This document shows positions 8,145-14,378 of a stretch of 14,378 bases of DNA, in pieces; positions within the stretch are counted from its first letter, which is position 1; every line of letters starts with the position of its first letter. A program made the translations under genes and the position numbers. The stretch spans positions 1-14,378 of the forward strand of contig DRLF01000139.1 of the NCBI GenBank assembly GCA_011051425.1. Direction: 5' to 3'. Source of the stretch: Thiolapillus brandeum. GTDB taxonomy: Bacteria > Pseudomonadota > Gammaproteobacteria > Chromatiales > Chromatiaceae. The notes under the pieces are model-generated. The model ran no database searches. It was not told the origin of the DNA and worked only from the letters and a program-made list of their open reading frames with translations.

Positions 8145-8214
8145 AATAAACCGGTTCTTCTATCAACCCCTTCGTTTTCCAAGGCTTGGACTATCGCCAC
8201 AAGCCGGGGCAGTT

Positions 8215-9081
8215 TCACAGGCTTATACGATCAAAGTATCTGCCCCGATAAAGCAGCCGCTGGCTGTTTTTCTCGAAGCCGGTGCGCGTATGCAGCACAT
8301 TGTTGCAGATGAGACCCTGACCCGCACCCAGCGTGCCTTCTATATAGTAAGGGTTGTCCGGGTTCATGATGCTGCCCAGGAATGCCACGGCCTGTCGGGT
8401 GAGTTCGTCGTCCCGCCATTCGATATTACGTTTGCGGTGGGTGTAGCGCATGTGCAGGCTGCCATTGTCCTGCAGCATGAACACCGGTCCCCTCGCCCAG
8501 CCACGCAATTCTTCACCGTTGACCACATTGGGGGGGATGCTCATGGCTTCGGGGTGTTCGAAAGCGCGGATGAAATCGGGATTTTCATCCCGCAGCATGA
8601 TGTAGGCAATCTCATGATCGAGGAGCTGATTCATGCCGCCTTCGGACGCCGGGCGGACACAATGCAGCAGCAAGCCGTGAATCTGTTTGTCCAGGTCGTT
8701 GTAGTAGCCGTCCGTGTGCCAGGCGATCGGGCGGTTGGTGTAGGGGATGTAGCCGGTGCGGGGTTCCTCATCCGCCTGTTCCAGGGAGGAGATGGCGTCG
8801 CCGTCGGCGCACATGTTGTGATCCAGGTGTTCCAGGCCGAACTGCAGTCCAAGCTGGCGTACGATTTCCTTGTCCGGGTCGTCTCCGGTTGTACCCGCAT
8901 AGATGGCCATGTTGGTTTTTCTCAGTATTTCCGACAGCTTGCTGTGCTGGGCTGGCGTCAGGCTGCGTGGATCATCGACTTCCACAACCAGCAATTCAAG
9001 TGCTGTGGGATAATCCCGTAGTTTTTCGTCCCGCCATTGCCGGTACGCTTCGTTGTCATTCAGATCGAAAGGGTTGTTCAT
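8215..9081 (-). CDS. TauD/TfdA-family Fe(II)/2-oxoglutarate dioxygenase
   Basis: This 288-residue protein is a predicted cytoplasmic non-haem iron oxygenase that couples decarboxylation of 2-oxoglutarate to hydroxylation of an unknown substrate. The iron-binding HxD motif is in AWHTDGYYN (His122, Asp124) and the distal His264 lies in NNVLHTRTGF. Arg275 or Arg279 in QRLLYRGRYF is the likely 2-oxoglutarate carboxylate ligand. No signal peptide is present. The ATG overlaps the stop of the radical SAM gene by 4 bp (ATGA), so the two are translationally coupled. The taurine enzyme TauD is not implied: no sulfonate transport genes are nearby. It needs oxygen, which is odd next to a radical SAM enzyme that is usually oxygen-sensitive. 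Confidence 0.85.
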   Translation of the reverse strand: MNNPFDLNDNEAYRQWRDEKLRDYPTALELLVVEVDDPRSLTPAQHSKLSEILRKTNMAIYAGTTGDDPDKEIVRQLGLQFGLEHLDHNMCADGDAISSLEQADEEPRTGYIPYTNRPIAWHTDGYYNDLDKQIHGLLLHCVRPASEGGMNQLLDHEIAYIMLRDENPDFIRAFEHPEAMSIPPNVVNGEELRGWARGPVFMLQDNGSLHMRYTHRKRNIEWRDDELTRQAVAFLGSIMNPDNPYYIEGTLGAGQGLICNNVLHTRTGFEKNSQRLLYRGRYFDRISL

Positions 9082-9677
9082 CCTACTTTGTCCAGTTGAC
9101 GGCGCCGGAAAGCCACGCCGCGTTGTTTTGCCAGTTGTTCACAGGCCTGAATATCCACGCCTTCGAGTCCGTCGATGGCGGTGGCGGTTACGTTGGGAAT
9201 GTATTTGGGTGCTTCTTCGAGAAATGACAGCATGGCTTCCCAGGAGCCAGGCAGTGCCGGGTGGCAATGCCGTTCATACACATCCGGGTTCTGGGCGTTC
9301 ATGGACACCGAAAGGCTGTCCACCACGCCCTGCATTTCCGGAAGTACGTCGCGCTTGTTCACCAGGTTGGCGAGGCCATCGGTGTTGATGCGCACCTTGC
9401 CGCCGTGAGCCTTGACCCACCGGGCGATCTCCATCAGCACCTTGAAACGCAGGGTAGGCTCACCGAAGCCGCAAAACACGACTTCGTCGTAGTCCGCCGG
9501 ATTGCCGATCGCTGCGATGATCTCGTCCACTTCCGGACGGTGGTCCAGGCTTAGATCGAATTCATGCACTCTGGGGCCCTGATCCGTGTGCTTGGGGCAG
9601 AACTGGCACTCCAGGGTGCAACGGTCGGTGATGTTCAGGTACAGACTGTTGCGGATGGGGTAGGCGAGTTCTGTCAT
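9078..9677 (-). CDS. Small radical SAM protein, TatD-linked type
   Basis: This 199-residue protein has the radical SAM cluster motif CTLECQFC (Cys20, Cys24, Cys27), which binds a 4Fe-4S cluster and cleaves S-adenosylmethionine. FCGFGEPTLR (68-77) is the SAM-contacting glycine-rich motif. Its small size and the NSLYLNITDRC and VVFCGFGEPTLR segments resemble the family described as TatD-family-associated radical SAM proteins, whose reaction is not established as far as I know. No SPASM extension or extra cluster is visible. No tatD gene lies in the window: here it is between an M16 peptidase gene (2-bp gap) and a dioxygenase gene (4-bp overlap). Its own ribosome site is weak, consistent with translational coupling. 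Confidence 0.82.
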   Translation of the reverse strand: MTELAYPIRNSLYLNITDRCTLECQFCPKHTDQGPRVHEFDLSLDHRPEVDEIIAAIGNPADYDEVVFCGFGEPTLRFKVLMEIARWVKAHGGKVRINTDGLANLVNKRDVLPEMQGVVDSLSVSMNAQNPDVYERHCHPALPGSWEAMLSFLEEAPKYIPNVTATAIDGLEGVDIQACEQLAKQRGVAFRRRQLDKVG

Positions 9678-9679
9678 GT

Positions 9680-11104
9680 TCAGGGTTTGGCCAGCCGGAT
9701 GTCACCAAACAGCGACAGGGATTCCATGATGGCTTTGGCATCACCGCTGATGGCCACGGCCTGCTTGCGTGAGGCAAAGTATTTGCGGCCCATTTCCCTG
9801 ACATCCTGCTTGCGTACTTTCTCGATGCCGGGTACGTACTTGGCCAGATCTCCGGGCGTCTTGCCGTCGATCCAGTAGCCGGTGAGGGTGGATGCCAGTG
9901 CGGATGAGGTTTCATTGGAAAGCAGGAAACTGCCCTTGAGATAACGCTGGGCGCGTGTCAGTTCCTCGTCCTCCGGCAGCGTGGTGGCCAGCCGGTCCAG
10001 CTCATAGAAGATCTCCGTCAGTGTGGCGGCGGTCACTTCGTTGCGGACCGAAGCGCTGATGCTGAAGATGCCGCCCTTGGCCCAGTCTGATACCGATGCG
10101 TGCGGGGAATAGGTGTAGCCCTTTTCTTCCCGTATATTCTGGGTCAGGCGGCTGCCGAAAGCGCCGCCGAAAATGGTGTTTGCCACCTTGAGTGAAAATT
10201 CATCGGGATTGCCTGCCGCGGGCATGGGGCGGCCCACGTAGATCGTGGACTGCACGGATTTCGGACGGTCCACTACCAGGAATTGCTGCCTGGTGGTGGC
10301 CGGGGCAGGTGGAATGGCCGCAAGCTTTTTACCACTGCTCTTCCAGTCACCGAAGTGCTTTTCAGCCAGTCCGGCCATTTTGCCGGTTGGCAGATTGCCT
10401 ACCATCACCAGAATGCCCTGGTCCGGGCGAAACCGTTGCTGATAGACGGCGAGCAGGTCTTTTGGCGTAACCCTGGCGACAACCTTCGGGTCCGGGTTGA
10501 CGAAAGCATAGGGGTGTTTGCCGAACAGCTCGGTATAGAAAACCTGCGACAGGTCATAGGATGGCTGGGATTTGCTGGCGATGATGGACTGCAGTTCATT
10601 CTCGATCGCCAGTTTGACCTCATCTTCCGGAAAACTGGCATGGCGGGCCGTGTCCGCCAGGATTTCCAGCAGCTGGCCGGTCCCCGAAGACAGGCCGTCA
10701 ATGCCGATATAGGAAATGTCCTTACCGATACCAACGCTGATATCCGCGCCAAGCGCCTGCAGTTCTTCTGCAATCTGGCGGGAAGTGCGTTTCCTGGTGC
10801 CTGCGCTGATGGTCGAAGACAGTATGTCGCTCACGCCCCGGAGATTTTCAGGGTCGGATGCAGAACCGCCCCTGACCGCGAGATACATGGAAATCAGCGG
10901 CAGGCCCGGACGTTCGATGAGCCACAGCGTGAGGCCGTTGGGTAGTTTCTTTTCCACCACGGCAGGAAGGATCAGGGGTTTGTCCTGGGCGTAGGCTGGC
11001 AGCCCCTTGATGGGCGCGTCCTTTTCCTTTGTCGACGAGGCGTTGCCAGCGGCTGCCAGCAGGGAAAGACTGAGCAACATGCTGATGATCCGGTTCTTCT
11101 TCAT
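9680..11104 (-). CDS. M16-family peptidase-like subunit lacking the zinc motif
   Basis: This 474-residue M16 (pitrilysin/PqqL-like) protein has an N-terminal signal peptide (about residues 1-22) and is likely periplasmic. It has the family's two-lobed arrangement, with the C-terminal substrate-side motif REEKGYTYSPHASVS. Where an active enzyme has HxxEH, it reads GVSDILSSTISAGT, with Asp93, Ser96 and Ser97 replacing the two histidines and the glutamate, so it should not bind zinc or cleave. It is the expected non-catalytic partner of the active M16 protein encoded just upstream, like the alpha/beta subunits of bacterial and mitochondrial processing peptidases. Its ATG overlaps the upstream stop by 4 bp, with AGGAG nine bases before it. 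Confidence 0.9.
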   Translation of the reverse strand: MKKNRIISMLLSLSLLAAAGNASSTKEKDAPIKGLPAYAQDKPLILPAVVEKKLPNGLTLWLIERPGLPLISMYLAVRGGSASDPENLRGVSDILSSTISAGTRKRTSRQIAEELQALGADISVGIGKDISYIGIDGLSSGTGQLLEILADTARHASFPEDEVKLAIENELQSIIASKSQPSYDLSQVFYTELFGKHPYAFVNPDPKVVARVTPKDLLAVYQQRFRPDQGILVMVGNLPTGKMAGLAEKHFGDWKSSGKKLAAIPPAPATTRQQFLVVDRPKSVQSTIYVGRPMPAAGNPDEFSLKVANTIFGGAFGSRLTQNIREEKGYTYSPHASVSDWAKGGIFSISASVRNEVTAATLTEIFYELDRLATTLPEDEELTRAQRYLKGSFLLSNETSSALASTLTGYWIDGKTPGDLAKYVPGIEKVRKQDVREMGRKYFASRKQAVAISGDAKAIMESLSLFGDIRLAKP

Positions 11105-12462
11105 GGCTGCTTCTCCTGATGCTGTTGGGCCACCTGGCGATCGATCCAGCTGCGGTTGGCGACGGTAAGGTATTTTTCCGCAACGCGCTGGATATCCTTT
11201 GAAGTGATCTTGCGGATGAGGTCCGGATAACGGTTCACCAGGTTGGCATCGCCGTGCAGCAGCTGGGTGATGGCCAGATAGTCAGCCCGGTCGATGTAGC
11301 TGGCCAGTTGCTTGTAAAAATCGGCGATCATTTTTGTTTTGACGGCCTTCAGGCGTTTCGGGTCTATGCCTTGTCTGGCAAGCTGGTCGATCACGCCCTG
11401 TATATCGCTGGTGTCCTGTGCGGCACTGCTGCCGGGCTTGTAGATGCCGAAAGCCACCATAAGGCTGGGGCCGGCGAAGGTCAGGGGGTCACCCAGGGGC
11501 CAACCCATGCCGCCTGAGATGGAAAGCATGGACTGCTTCTCCTTGACCATTTTCTGGTAAAGAAGGCTGGCATCGCCACCCAACAGAACCTCACCCAGCA
11601 CGGCCAGCGGGTAGTAGTCCGCGCTGTCAGGCCCGGGCATCTTCCAGCCGATGGCCAGTGCGGGTGCCATGGCGTGTTCGTCCGTCTCTTTTTCGAAGCG
11701 TTCCTTGGTGTTCGGTTTTTCTGAAACGTCGGGAAGTGTTGGCAGCTTCGCCGCCGGGATGCTGCCAAAATACTTGTTTACCAGCTTGTAGGCGGTGTCA
11801 CCGTCCACATCTCCGGCAATGGCGATTACCGCATTGTTCGGCGCGTAGTAGGTGTGATGGAAGCGTTCGACGTCCTCGATGCTGGCTTTGTCCAGGTCAA
11901 CGAAGGAGCCATAGCCGTCATGGGCGTTCTCCCATTTGTTGAATGCCAGGGCAGCGAGATCCGTCCAGAAAAACAGGCCATAGGGCTTGTTTTTTACATT
12001 GACGCGAATTTCCTCTTTTACAACGTCGCGCTGGTTGTCGAGATTTTCCTCGGAAAAATCCAGGTGGCGCATGCGGTCTGCCTCCAGCCACAAAACGGGT
12101 TCGAGGGCGGAGACGGGGGCGGTGGATATATAGTTGGTGTAGTCATACCGGGTGGAGCCGTTGAGAGAGCCTCCGCCACCCTGGATGATCTTCACGAAAC
12201 TGCCCTTGGGGGCATTGGGAGTCCCTTCGAACATCATATGTTCGAAAAGATGGGCGAAGCCGGTACGCCCCCTGGGTTCCAGGCGAAAACCTACATGGTA
12301 AGCAATGGACAGGCCGAAGGTGGGGGAGCTGTGATCCTCCGAAACCACCAGGGTCAGGCCGTTGTCCAGTTTGTAGGTATGGACAGGCAGCTTCTGTCCG
12401 GCCATCGCACCGGAAAAGACCAGCAGCAATACCGGCCACATTTTGCAGAATATTTTTTTCAT
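11101..12462 (-). CDS. Catalytic M16-family zinc metallopeptidase, secreted
   Basis: This 453-residue protein begins with a signal peptide (about residues 1-22), so it acts in the periplasm. The inverted zinc motif HLFEH (71-75, in GFAHLFEHMMFEGT) is intact, and the third ligand is a glutamate in VVKEEIR (about residue 150-151), at the expected distance of about 76 residues. M16 enzymes degrade or process short, unfolded peptides inside a clam-shell made of two M16 units, and the second unit is supplied by the next gene. An open frame extends 20 codons further upstream to 12522. I prefer the ATG at 12462 because MKKIFCKMW starts a normal signal peptide and AAGGAG lies 12 bases before it. It is first in a four-gene operon. 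Confidence 0.92.
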   Translation of the reverse strand: MKKIFCKMWPVLLLVFSGAMAGQKLPVHTYKLDNGLTLVVSEDHSSPTFGLSIAYHVGFRLEPRGRTGFAHLFEHMMFEGTPNAPKGSFVKIIQGGGGSLNGSTRYDYTNYISTAPVSALEPVLWLEADRMRHLDFSEENLDNQRDVVKEEIRVNVKNKPYGLFFWTDLAALAFNKWENAHDGYGSFVDLDKASIEDVERFHHTYYAPNNAVIAIAGDVDGDTAYKLVNKYFGSIPAAKLPTLPDVSEKPNTKERFEKETDEHAMAPALAIGWKMPGPDSADYYPLAVLGEVLLGGDASLLYQKMVKEKQSMLSISGGMGWPLGDPLTFAGPSLMVAFGIYKPGSSAAQDTSDIQGVIDQLARQGIDPKRLKAVKTKMIADFYKQLASYIDRADYLAITQLLHGDANLVNRYPDLIRKITSKDIQRVAEKYLTVANRSWIDRQVAQQHQEKQP

Positions 12463-12822
12463 CTTGTTTTGCTTCTCCTTGTCCGCTTGTACCGCAGATG
12501 GTTGCTGATCTTGCAGACCCAAAAAATCAGGCCCGGTTCAGCGGTTTCCCAAGTTGTCAGAGGTCTTATCAATAAGAAAATGGTAATATTCTTATTAATG
12601 GCGCCGGTGAACGGAAATTTTAGCACTCCATGAAATGGGAAGATACGTGCGGTTTTTTGTGTTGCAGAACAGGTTAATAGCCAAAAACTAATTATTTGAA
12701 AAATTAAATAGTAAATAACTACTTAACAATATAAGCAAAAACTGAAATACTAATATGCAGATGACGAGTTGGACGCATCTACAAACAAAGAAGTTCCACT
12801 AAACTGATTTTGGAGATTTACG
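12463..12822. promoter_or_regulatory. Divergent intergenic region between M16 operon and sulfur-globule-like genes
   Basis: This 360-bp stretch holds no gene I can support and must contain promoters for both directions. The half next to the globule-like gene (about 12670-12760) is strongly AT-rich with A and T tracts, as expected of an upstream element of a strong promoter. TAATAT at 12751-12756 is a possible -10, but no matching -35 box is at a normal distance. A GGAG ribosome site (12812-12815) precedes the ATG at 12823. I could not place a convincing minus-strand promoter. Confidence 0.45.
12571..12596. promoter_or_regulatory. Operator-like inverted repeat
   Basis: AATAAGAA (12571-12578) and TTCTTATT (12589-12596) are perfect inverted 8-mers whose centres are 18 bp apart, nearly two helical turns. 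The left arm also pairs with the adjacent CTTAT (12565-12569) to make a shorter palindrome, CTTAT-CA-ATAAG. This is the form of a dimeric regulator site and it sits between divergent genes. No regulator gene lies in the window to assign to it. Confidence 0.4.
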
Positions 12823-13194
12823 ATGAAAAAAATGATTAAAGTTGCTGCTGTTGCAGCTCTGCTTGCCGCTTCTGCTTCTGCTTCTGCATGGTGGGGTGGT
12901 CCTTGGGGTGGCGATCGCGGCTACGGTAACAACGCATGGGACGACGCATGGGACGGTATTGGCGACGGTTACGGTTCTGGTGACTTCAGCTTCGGCATGA
13001 GCGGTTCTGCACGTGGTAGCGGCTATGGCCGTGGTTACAACCGTTACAACGGCTACAATGGCTACGGCTATGCCCCTTACGGTTATGCTCCTTACGGCGC
13101 TCCTTATGGTTATGCTCCTTATGGTGCTCCTGCTCCTTATGGCGCTCCTGCTGCTCCTCAGGCTCCTCAAGCTCCTGCGGCTCCTGCCAAGTAA
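12823..13194 (+). CDS. Sulfur globule-like envelope protein, Gly/Tyr/Pro-rich
   Basis: This 123-residue protein is exported by a Sec signal peptide (residues 1-22, cleavage after ASASA, mature start WWGGPWGG). The mature part is low-complexity: Trp/Gly/Asp-rich to about residue 50, then [19 protein letters not shown], then repeated YGYAPYGAP units and a Pro/Ala/Gln tail (about 81-123). It has no cysteine. The composition, the signal peptide and the WW-G start resemble the sulfur globule proteins (Sgp) of Allochromatium and relatives, which coat periplasmic sulfur deposits. The family call rests on recalled resemblance, not a search. Codons are dominated by GGT, GCT and TAC/TAT, which suggests high expression. 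It is followed by a closely related gene after a hairpin. Confidence 0.75.
   Translation: MKKMIKVAAVAALLAASASASAWWGGPWGGDRGYGNNAWDDAWDGIGDGYGSGDFSFGMSGSARGSGYGRGYNRYNGYNGYGYAPYGYAPYGAPYGYAPYGAPAPYGAPAAPQAPQAPAAPAK
13063..13188 (+). repeat. In-frame tandem repeats coding YGYAPYGAP
   Basis: Imperfect units of the type GGTTATGCTCCTTATGGC, GCTCCT and TATGGC repeat along the 3' half of the first globule-like gene, drifting into CAGGCTCC-type units near its end. The repeats encode the Tyr/Gly/Ala/Pro-rich tail and are likely to change in copy number by slippage or unequal recombination. Confidence 0.75.
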
Positions 13195-13205
13195 GTTTGT
13201 TGAGA

Positions 13206-13240
13206 CATCAGGTGTGCCCGCGGTATCGGTACACCTGATG
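13206..13240 (+). repeat. Stem-loop between the two globule-like genes
   Basis: CATCAGGTGT (13206-13215) and ACACCTGATG (13231-13240) make a perfect 10-bp stem in the gap between the two genes. No T-run follows on the plus strand. It probably acts as a partial terminator or as a stabiliser of the first gene's mRNA, which would keep the short protein more abundant than the long one. Confidence 0.6.
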
Positions 13241-13286
13241 GTATTGGGATGAATGGGTTCATTTGAATGATACCGGAGAGTGTGTG

Positions 13287-14003
13287 ATGAATAAGATGGT
13301 TAAAATTAGTATGGCCGCCGTACTGGCCGTTGCTTCCGCCTCGGCTTCCGCCTGGTGGGGAAACAATGACGGTTGGGACAACGACGGTTTTGGCGATTTC
13401 ATGGGCGACATGTTTGGCGACATGGATTTCAATTTCAATATGCATGCCCGTGGTGATGGTTACGGACGTGGCTACGGTTACAACCGCTACAATGGTTATG
13501 ATGGCTATGGTTATGCTCCCTACGGTTACGCTCCCTATGGCTATGGCGCACCGGTTGCACCGGCCCTGAGCGAAGAGCAGCAGAAAGCCGCTGCCGAACA
13601 GTATGCCAAAGCGATCGAAGCTCAACGCAAGGCCGCTGAAGCTTATGCAGCTCAGCAAGCCGAGATGTACAAGCAGTATCAGGCGACTGCTCCTCAGCAG
13701 ACCATGCCTGCTCCCTTCCAGGCTCCCCAGTTTTCGGGTTTCAAGAGCCGTGACGAAGTCATGAAGGAAATGGATGCTCGCCGTGCAGAAATGCAAAAAG
13801 AGATGGAAGCCCGCCGCGCTCAAATGGAAAAGGAAATGGGTGGTATGCAACGCCCAATGCCTGCTTCCTTTGACGCTCCCAAGTTCGAGGGTTTCAAAAG
13901 CCACGATGAAATGATGAAAGAAATGGAAGCCCGTCGTGCGCAAATGGACAAGGAAATGCAGGCCCGTCGCGCCCAGTTCGACAAGGGTTGCAACAAGCTC
14001 TGA
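13287..14003 (+). CDS. Sulfur globule-like protein with long charged helical repeat tail
   Basis: This 238-residue paralogue of the preceding protein shares its signal peptide end (SASASA|WWG, cleavage near residue 22), a Gly/Asp/Phe segment ([18 protein letters not shown], 35-52) and a [21 protein letters not shown] region (57-77). It then departs completely. Residues 94-134 are Ala/Gln/Glu/Lys-rich and should be helical. Residues 140-238 contain two copies of a 51-residue unit: MPA-x-F-x-AP-x-F-x-GFKS-x-DE followed by MKEM-x-ARRA-x-M-x-KEM heptad-like sequence, a likely coiled coil. The only cysteine is Cys235, four residues from the end. The ATG at 13287 is chosen over an upstream in-frame TTG because GGAGAG lies eight bases before it. 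A role in coating sulfur globules is inferred. The helical tail's function is unknown. Confidence 0.75.
   Translation: MNKMVKISMAAVLAVASASASAWWGNNDGWDNDGFGDFMGDMFGDMDFNFNMHARGDGYGRGYGYNRYNGYDGYGYAPYGYAPYGYGAPVAPALSEEQQKAAAEQYAKAIEAQRKAAEAYAAQQAEMYKQYQATAPQQTMPAPFQAPQFSGFKSRDEVMKEMDARRAEMQKEMEARRAQMEKEMGGMQRPMPASFDAPKFEGFKSHDEMMKEMEARRAQMDKEMQARRAQFDKGCNKL
13704..14000 (+). repeat. Two direct repeats of about 150 bp coding a 51-residue helical unit
   Basis: The segments 13704-13853 and 13857-14000 encode aligned units ([18 protein letters not shown] and [18 protein letters not shown], each followed by MKEM/ARRA-type helix). The period is 153 bp, an exact number of codons. The second copy is truncated at its end into KGCNKL. 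Shorter internal repeats (ATGGAAGCCCGxCGxGCxCAAATGG) occur within each unit. Confidence 0.8.
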
Positions 14004-14037
14004 TCTCTATCTTCAAAGAGCAGCTTGCGGAAGAATG

Positions 14038-14068
14038 GCGCGCCCGGCAATGCCGGGCGCGCTTTTTT
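14038..14068 (+). terminator. Strong intrinsic terminator after the globule-like genes
   Basis: An 11-bp all-GC stem (14038-14048 and 14052-14062, GCGCGCCCGGC against GCCGGGCGCGC, loop AAT) is followed directly by six T residues (14063-14068). It lies 34 bp after the stop at 14003 and closes the plus-strand unit. Confidence 0.9.
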
Positions 14069-14077
14069 ATGTCTAGG

Positions 14078-14106
14078 TGCTGGCAACTGCTCCTGCGTTG
14101 CCAGCA
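14078..14106. repeat. Perfect 10-bp hairpin in intergenic region
   Basis: TGCTGGCAAC (14078-14087) and GTTGCCAGCA (14097-14106) form a perfect stem with a nine-base loop, followed by TTT. It could be a second, weak terminator. A related sequence recurs at 14201-14230 with TGCTCCTG and GCATTTC at nearly the same spacing. Confidence 0.55.
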
Positions 14107-14295
14107 TTTCCTACATCCCTGTAGGTCATGGACTGGCCGAAAAAGGCACCTGTATTTTTCACGCTTCTGCCTTCCTTGGAGGTCGTAGGCCGCGGGCACT
14201 GGAAATGCTCCTGGCACTTCCGGCATTTCGACGGTCTGTGTTAGGATGATCTCCCCATACCGTTGCCCTCAAGCTGATTCAACAGAGCGTCTTAC

Positions 14296-14378
14296 ATGAG
14301 TAAACAGAACCTGACCCAGAAGATTTCCGTAGTATTTGCTTTCATTTTCTATATTGCTGCGGTCGTCAGTGTCTCGGC
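14296..14378 (+). CDS. 5' end of an inner membrane protein, cut by the window edge
   Basis: An open frame starts at ATG 14296 and runs off the end after 27 codons: MSKQNLTQKISVVFAFIFYI then AAVVSVS. A short polar, basic start followed by a hydrophobic segment from about residue 10 suggests an N-terminal membrane anchor of the kind found in sensor kinases, chemoreceptors and diguanylate cyclases. The ribosome site is weak. Too little is visible to name a family. It is isolated from the preceding genes by a strong terminator. Confidence 0.5.
   Translation, partial: MSKQNLTQKISVVFAFIFYIAAVVSVS

Noticed and set aside
8215..9081. Taurine dioxygenase (tauD) as a specific call
   Set aside because: Only the general family motifs are seen. 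There are no tauABC transport genes and the partner genes are unrelated to sulfonate use.
13063..13188. CRISPR-like array
   Set aside because: The repeats are in frame, imperfect and without unique spacers. They encode a low-complexity protein tail.
13167..13943. Long minus-strand open frame opposite the second globule-like gene (and a similar one at 12799-13170)
   Set aside because: Its sequence (runs of Ile/Val/Thr or Ser/Arg) is the mirror of a repetitive GC-biased coding strand. The plus-strand frames have signal peptides, ribosome sites and a terminator.
12823..14003. The Gly/Tyr/Pro-rich proteins as RiPP precursors for the radical SAM enzyme
   Set aside because: They carry clear Sec signal peptides, are large and repetitive, lie on the opposite strand, and resemble structural globule coat proteins. 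There is no leader/core layout or transporter.

Overview
The window looks like part of the chromosome of a sulfur-oxidising, nitrate-respiring gammaproteobacterium (Chromatiales-type chemolithotroph; the species cannot be fixed by eye). Three things point there: a complete periplasmic nitrate reductase operon in the order napFDAGHBC, an additional multihaem cytochrome c, and two tandem secreted Trp/Gly/Tyr-rich proteins resembling the sulfur globule envelope proteins of purple and colourless sulfur bacteria.

Layout. Positions 1-52 carry the last codons of a plus-strand gene (possibly an MCE/PqiB-type protein). A minus-strand terminator (82-115) separates it from a pentahaem cytochrome c (126-1433), which has its own putative FNR-type promoter. 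Upstream of that, after another strong terminator (1661-1693), the minus-strand nap operon runs from napF (8019) down to napC (1720). Its promoter region has a good FNR-like site (8080-8093) and a -10 box at class II spacing. Hairpins without U-tracts sit in the napA/napG and napB/napC gaps.

A second minus-strand operon (12462 to 8215) encodes, with overlapping or near-touching genes, a catalytic M16 metallopeptidase, an M16 partner lacking the zinc motif, a small radical SAM protein of the TatD-linked type, and a TauD-like Fe(II)/2-oxoglutarate dioxygenase. No substrate is obvious. The combination resembles a peptide- or metabolite-processing cassette and is the least explained part of the window.

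Divergent from it, across a 360-bp AT-rich intergenic region, lie the two sulfur-globule-like genes on the plus strand (12823-13194 and 13287-14003). The second is unusual: its Tyr/Gly/Pro-rich domain is fused to a long charged helical region with two 51-residue repeats and a single cysteine near the C-terminus. A strong terminator follows, then a 227-bp non-coding stretch with repeated inverted motifs, then the first 27 codons of a membrane protein running off the end.

Functionally, the nap operon and the extra cytochrome would move electrons from the quinol pool to periplasmic nitrate under low oxygen, while the globule-like proteins would coat periplasmic sulfur stored during sulfide or thiosulfate oxidation. 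All assignments are from reading motifs by eye; no database search was run.
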